From: Streptomyces zingiberis
GTDB lineage: Bacteria; Actinomycetota; Actinomycetes; Streptomycetales; Streptomycetaceae
Assembly: GCF_012034935.1 (NCBI RefSeq)
Contig: NZ_JAATEN010000001.1
Coordinates: 310,001-374,000, forward strand
DNA length: 64,000 bases
Reading direction: 5' to 3'
A program made the position numbers and the translations under genes. The notes beneath the pieces are model-generated. The model worked only from the letters and a program-made list of their open reading frames with translations. It was not told the origin of the DNA and searched no databases. This document shows positions 57,719 through 64,000 of this stretch, piece after piece (position 1 is the first letter of the stretch; the number at the start of each line of letters is the position of its first letter).

Positions 57719-59673
57719 TGGCCGTGGTCCGCGAGTTCGCGCTGCCCGACCTGGGTGAGGGGCTGACGGAGGCCGAGATCGTCCGCTGGCTGGTGGAGGT
57801 CGGCGAGGTCGTCGCGGTCGACCAGCCCGTCGTCGAGGTGGAGACGGCCAAGGCGGTGGTGGAGGTCCCCTGCCCCTACGCCGGGGTGGTCACCGCCCGT
57901 TTCGGTGCGGAGGGGACGGAACTGCCCGTCGGCGCGGCGCTGCTGACGGTCGCCGTGGGCGCGGAGTCGCCCGCGGGCGCCGGGGCGGCGCCGGGCGGCG
58001 GCCCGGACGCGCCCCCCGGCGCGCCACCGGGGGCAGCGGCGCCCGAGGCGGCGGACACCGGGCGCACCGCCCCGGCCGGGCCCGCCGACCGCTCCGGGAA
58101 CGTACTGGTCGGCTACGGCACGGGGGCGCCCCCGGCGCGCCGCCGCCGGGTCCGTCCCTCCGGGATCGGCGGCCGGGGCACCGGTGGCGCGGACGGTCCC
58201 GGGCGTTCCGTCCCGCGGCGGCCGGACGGACGGCCCGCCGTCCCGTACCAGGACGGTGTCCGGGATGTCCCCGGCGGCGGGGGACCGGCGCGGCCCGGCC
58301 CGGCCGGGGCGGGATTCCGTGAGCCGGGTGTGGAGATCGCCCCCGGCGGGGGCCCCGCGCCGGGCCGGCCCCCGGCCCCCGTCCCGGCCGCCGCTCCGGA
58401 GGGCGCTCCGGAGGGCGCTCCGTCCACGGGGCCCGCCGCGGCGGACGGCGGTCACGGTGGGGTGGGTCCCGGGGGCGGTACCGCCGCTCCGGCCCGGCGC
58501 GCCAGGCCGGGTGCGCCCGGAGCGGACACCGCCCCGGAGACCGGGGGTGGCGCGGGCGCACGTCCCGCCGCCACGTCCGCCGGCGGAACCACGGGGCAGA
58601 CCACGGGGCAGGCCGCAGCGCAGGCCACGGCGGGGACCGCGGCGGAGATCCCGGTGGAGGCAGCGGCGGAAACCAGGGGTGCGGGTCCCGTCGCCGTCGT
58701 CTCCCCGCTGGTGCGGCGGCTGGCCCGGGAGCACGGCCTGGATCTGCGGCGGCTGGCGGGCTCCGGCCCGGACGGGCTGATCCTGCGCCGCGATGTGGAG
58801 GACGCCTTGCGGCGCGCGGCCGTGGCGGAGCCGGCCGCGCCGCCCGCTCCCGGCCCGGCGGGGCCACCCGGTACCGGGCCCGATCCGCGGACCGGCCTCG
58901 GCCCGGTGATCACGGCGGCACCGCCGTCCGCGTCCGGGGCCGTCGCGCCGTCCGTGCCGGGCGGCCCCGCCGGGCCGGGGCTGCGGTCCGAGCGGATACC
59001 GCTCCGCGGTGTCCGCGGGGCCGTGGCCGAGAAGTTGTCCCGCAGCCGGCGCGAGATCCCCGACGCGACCACGTGGGTGGACGTGGACGCCACCGAACTG
59101 CTGGCGGCCCGCGCCGCCATGAACGCCGGTGGCCGGCCCAAGGTGTCGCTGCTCGCGCTGCTGGCCCGGATCTGCACGGCCGCGCTCGGCGAGTTCCCGG
59201 AGCTCAACTCCACCGTGGACACGGCCGCGCGCGAGGTGGTCCGGCTGCCCGCCGTCCATCTGGGGTTCGCGGCCCAGACCGACCGGGGCCTGATGGTGCC
59301 GGTCGTCCGGGACGCCCACACCCTGGGCGCCTCGGCGCTGTCGGCGGAGTTCGCCCGGCTCACCGAGGCCGCCCGGGCCGGCCGGCTCACCCCGGCCGAA
59401 CTCACCGGTTCCACCTTCACCCTCAACAACTACGGCGTCTTCGGGGTCGACGGCTCCACGCCGATCATCAACCACCCGGAGGCCGCCATGCTCGGCGTCG
59501 GCCGGATCGTGCCCAAACCCTGGGTGCACCAGGGCGAACTGGCCGTACGGCAGGTCACGCAGTTGTCGTTCACCTTCGACCACCGGGTGTGCGACGGCGG
59601 CACGGCGGGTGGTTTCCTCCGCCATGTCGCCGACCGCGTCGAACAGCCGGCGCTGCTGCTGCGCACGCTCTGA
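57718..59673 (+). CDS. bkdC: Branched-chain 2-oxoacid dehydrogenase E2 acyltransferase with long linker
   Basis: A 651-residue E2, much longer than the usual 420-490. The lipoyl domain (1-78) carries the lipoylated Lys45 in VETAKAVVEV. The E1/E3-binding domain at about 326-360 reads VSPLVRRLAREHGLDLRRL. The acyltransferase domain at about 420-651 ends with catalytic FTFDHRVCDGG. The extra length is a 245-residue Pro/Gly/Ala linker (80-325); inside it GNVLVGYGTGAPPARRR is a motif often kept in actinomycete E2. Completes the bkd operon; no E3 gene is adjacent, so a general lipoamide dehydrogenase must serve. Confidence 0.93.
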   Translation: MAVVREFALPDLGEGLTEAEIVRWLVEVGEVVAVDQPVVEVETAKAVVEVPCPYAGVVTARFGAEGTELPVGAALLTVAVGAESPAGAGAAPGGGPDAPPGAPPGAAAPEAADTGRTAPAGPADRSGNVLVGYGTGAPPARRRRVRPSGIGGRGTGGADGPGRSVPRRPDGRPAVPYQDGVRDVPGGGGPARPGPAGAGFREPGVEIAPGGGPAPGRPPAPVPAAAPEGAPEGAPSTGPAAADGGHGGVGPGGGTAAPARRARPGAPGADTAPETGGGAGARPAATSAGGTTGQTTGQAAAQATAGTAAEIPVEAAAETRGAGPVAVVSPLVRRLAREHGLDLRRLAGSGPDGLILRRDVEDALRRAAVAEPAAPPAPGPAGPPGTGPDPRTGLGPVITAAPPSASGAVAPSVPGGPAGPGLRSERIPLRGVRGAVAEKLSRSRREIPDATTWVDVDATELLAARAAMNAGGRPKVSLLALLARICTAALGEFPELNSTVDTAAREVVRLPAVHLGFAAQTDRGLMVPVVRDAHTLGASALSAEFARLTEAARAGRLTPAELTGSTFTLNNYGVFGVDGSTPIINHPEAAMLGVGRIVPKPWVHQGELAVRQVTQLSFTFDHRVCDGGTAGGFLRHVADRVEQPALLLRTL

Positions 59674-59774
59674 GCCCCGCCGGCCCCGGGCGCCGCCCGG
59701 GCGGCCCGGTGCGCGGGGGCGCCTCCCCGGTACCGGGTGCCCGGCCGGGCCCGGGGCCCGGTGATACTCGGAGC

Positions 59775-60976
59775 ATGACTGTGCGGGAGTACGGGGATTA
59801 CGACGCCGTGGTGCTGGCCGGTGGCGCCGCGAAGCGGCTGGGCGGGGCCGACAAGCCGGGATTGCGGGTGGGCGGACGGTCCCTGCTGGACCGGGTGCTC
59901 GGCGCCTGTGCGGACGCCGGCCGCACCGTGGTCGTCGGCTCGCGCCGGCCCACGGCACGGCCGGTCCGCTGGGCCCGTGAACAGCCGCCCGGCGGCGGTC
60001 CGCTGGCGGCGCTCCACGCGGGAGTCCGGGAGGTCTCGTCCCCCGTGGTGCTCGCGCTCTCCGCCGATCTGCCCTTTCTGACCCCCGAGACCGTCCGCGC
60101 CCTGCGCACGGCGCTCGACGGGCCCGGCGAGGCCCCCCGGCCGGACACCGGGTCCGCGCGGCCGTCCGCCGTGGGCCGTCCCGCCGGCGCCGTTCCCGCC
60201 GGCGCGCGCCGCCCCGGGGACCGCCCCGACGCGGCGAGCGCCCCCGAGGGGCACCCCGGCACCCGCCCCGCCGAGCACCGTGCCTCCGCTGAACGCTCCG
60301 CGGCCGATCGCCCCCCTGCCGGTCAGGCGGCACCCGGCCACCCCAGGGCCGACCACCCCGCCACTGACCGCCCCGCCACTGACCGCCCCGTCACCGAGGT
60401 CCCCGCCGGGCCGGGCGCCGCCGGCCGGGCCCCCGCCGCCGACCGCCCCGACGGGGTCCTGCTGACCGACGCCGACGGCCGGGACCAGCCGCTCGTCGCC
60501 GTCTACCGCACCGAGTCCCTCCGCCGCGAACTCGCCCTGATCGCGTCCGAACACGGCGGCCTGGCGCACCTTCCGCTGCGTCTCCTCACCGGCGGCCTGA
60601 CGCTCCGCCGGCTGCCCGCCCCGGATCCGCACGCCGTCTTCGACTGCGACACCTGGGACCACCTCGCCGCGGCCCGCGCCCGGATCAGGGACCATGGACG
60701 GGTGCTGGACGAATGGATTTCCGAAGTCAAGGCCGAACTCGGCATCGAACTGGACGTGGACACCGCGGGCCTCCTCGACCTGGCCCGGGACGCCGCCCAC
60801 GGCGTGACCCGGCCCGCCGCCCCCCTCACCACCTTCCTGGTGGGCTACGCGGCGGGCATGGCGGGCGGCAGCCCGGAGCAGGTGACGGCCAACATCCAGC
60901 GGGCCGTGACGCTCGCCGCGCGCTGGGCCGCGGAGTCCGGCGCGGACTCCGCGGAGGACCCCGGGAAGCACACCGG

Positions 60977-60980
<4 letters not shown>
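59775..60980 (+). CDS. MobA-like nucleotidyltransferase with C-terminal DUF6457-like domain
   Basis: A 401-residue fusion. Residues 8-116 are the start of a MobA-type transferase (VLAGGAAKRLGGADKPGLRVG; LALSADLPFLTP with its metal Asp). Residues 117-225 are a Pro/Ala/Arg-rich insertion with repeats such as DHPATDRPATDRPVT. The transferase resumes at DGVLLTDADGRDQPLVAVYR and ends near 305. A short helical domain follows (VLDEWISEVKAELGIELDVDTAGLLDLARDAAHGVTR region), of the DUF6457 type often attached to such transferases. Likely attaches GMP to molybdopterin; overlaps moeA by 4 bases, which supports that role. The GTGATACT 8 bases before ATG hints at a leaderless start. Confidence 0.8.
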
Positions 60981-63432
<2,452 letters not shown>

Positions 63433-63436
<4 letters not shown>

Positions 63437-64000
63437 AACTGCCGAGTCACGACATCGCCGCGCGGGACCACCCGGACGGCACGGGCTTCCGCATCCAGCT
63501 CCCGCGCCGGATCGCGGTGCGCCCGCTGCGCCAGGTGGCCCGGCGGCTGCTGCTCGCGCTGCTCGTCCTGCTGGCGACGGTGCTGATCGTCTACCTCGAC
63601 AGCGACGGCTACCACGACAACGCCGGCGGGACCGTCGGCTTTCTCGACGCCTTCTACTACGCCACCGTCACCCTCTCCACCACCGGCTACGGTGACATCG
63701 TCCCGGCGAGCGACGGCGCGCGCCTGATCAACGTGCTGGTGGTGACGCCGCTGCGGGTGATCTTCCTGATCATCCTGGTCGGCACCACCCTGGAGGTCCT
63801 CACGGAACGCACCCGTGAGGAGTGGCGGCTGGCCCGCTGGAGGAGCAACTTGCGCGACCACACCGTCATCGTCGGCTTCGGCACCAAGGGCCGCTCGGCC
63901 GTGCTGACCCTGCATGCCAAGGGGCTGGCCAAGGACCAGGTCGTCATCGTCGACCCCAGTGGCAAGGTCATCGACGCGGCCAACGCCGAGGGGTTCGTGG
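63433..64000 (+). CDS. Potassium channel family protein with NAD-binding domain (3' truncated)
   Basis: The first 189 residues are in the window; the frame runs off the right end. GTG 63433 overlaps the moeA stop as GTGA. A basic N-terminal segment is followed by a span at about 35-57 (LLLALLVLLATVLIVYL) and a pore loop with the K+ selectivity filter TLSTTGYGD. A second span is at about 98-117 (INVLVVTPLRVIFLIILV). A TrkA-N type domain then starts at about 143 (HTVIVGFGTKGRSAVL), a nucleotide-binding regulator of the pore. Two spans plus a filter match the simple two-TM channel class. No link to molybdenum cofactor is known. Confidence 0.88.

Overview
This window looks like the chromosome centre of a Streptomyces or close relative. 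Base composition is very GC-rich with strong third-position GC bias. The order dnaA, oriC, dnaN, 6-phosphogluconate dehydrogenase, recF, a DciA-family gene, gyrB, gyrA is the classic origin layout, and many flanking genes are actinomycete-specific (crgA, class E sortases, a DLW-39-type peptide, fhaA-fhaB-pstP-rodA-pbpA-pknB). No insertion sequence, prophage, CRISPR array or clear pseudogene was seen. Two genes are cut by the window edges: dnaA at the left and a potassium-channel gene at the right.

Layout. 1-11.7 kb: the C-terminal end of dnaA, about 1.4 kb of origin region with many one-mismatch DnaA boxes, the replication and topology genes, and a DUF3566 membrane gene. 11.8-18 kb: tRNA-Ile, a tiny DLW-type gene missed by ordinary gene calling, a secreted two-domain surface protein facing a Ser/Thr kinase with an HTH partner, tRNA-Ala, and a DUF5324 gene. 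18-25 kb: cyclophilin, rhomboid protease, a DnaA-box cluster, crgA, DUF881, a small membrane protein, pabA and two class E sortases. 25.2-33.4 kb: the minus-strand morphogenesis operon fhaA to pknB. 34-38.4 kb: tRNA-Leu and an ABC exporter with a NarL-type two-component system. 38.6-43.9 kb: a J-domain-like protein, a rhodanese, and paaABCDE for phenylacetyl-CoA epoxidation.

44-50 kb: a DUF5819-HTTM-SpoU overlapping gene string, and a divergent GH4 glycosidase and PfkB kinase. 50.3-54.6 kb: paaN diverging from a double-domain 3-hydroxyacyl-CoA dehydrogenase coupled to a TetR repressor. 54.7-59.7 kb: a divergent Lrp/AsnC regulator and bkdABC, the branched-chain 2-oxoacid dehydrogenase. 59.8-64 kb: molybdenum-cofactor genes (a MobA-like protein fused to a C-terminal domain, and MoeA) coupled to a K+ channel.

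How the parts connect. The same 20-bp near-palindrome, containing the core ACCGnnCGnnCGGT, lies in the paaA promoter and the paaN/dehydrogenase divergent promoter, and a one-mismatch core lies in front of bkdA. The TetR gene at 54005 is the obvious candidate regulator. Perfect DnaA boxes, which oriC itself lacks, sit close to all three of these sites and also form a four-box cluster between the convergent rhomboid and crgA genes. Two convergent genes at 12.6-16 kb each carry a single TTA codon, suggesting bldA control of a surface protein and kinase pair. All functional calls come from reading the sequence and family knowledge; no database search was run.
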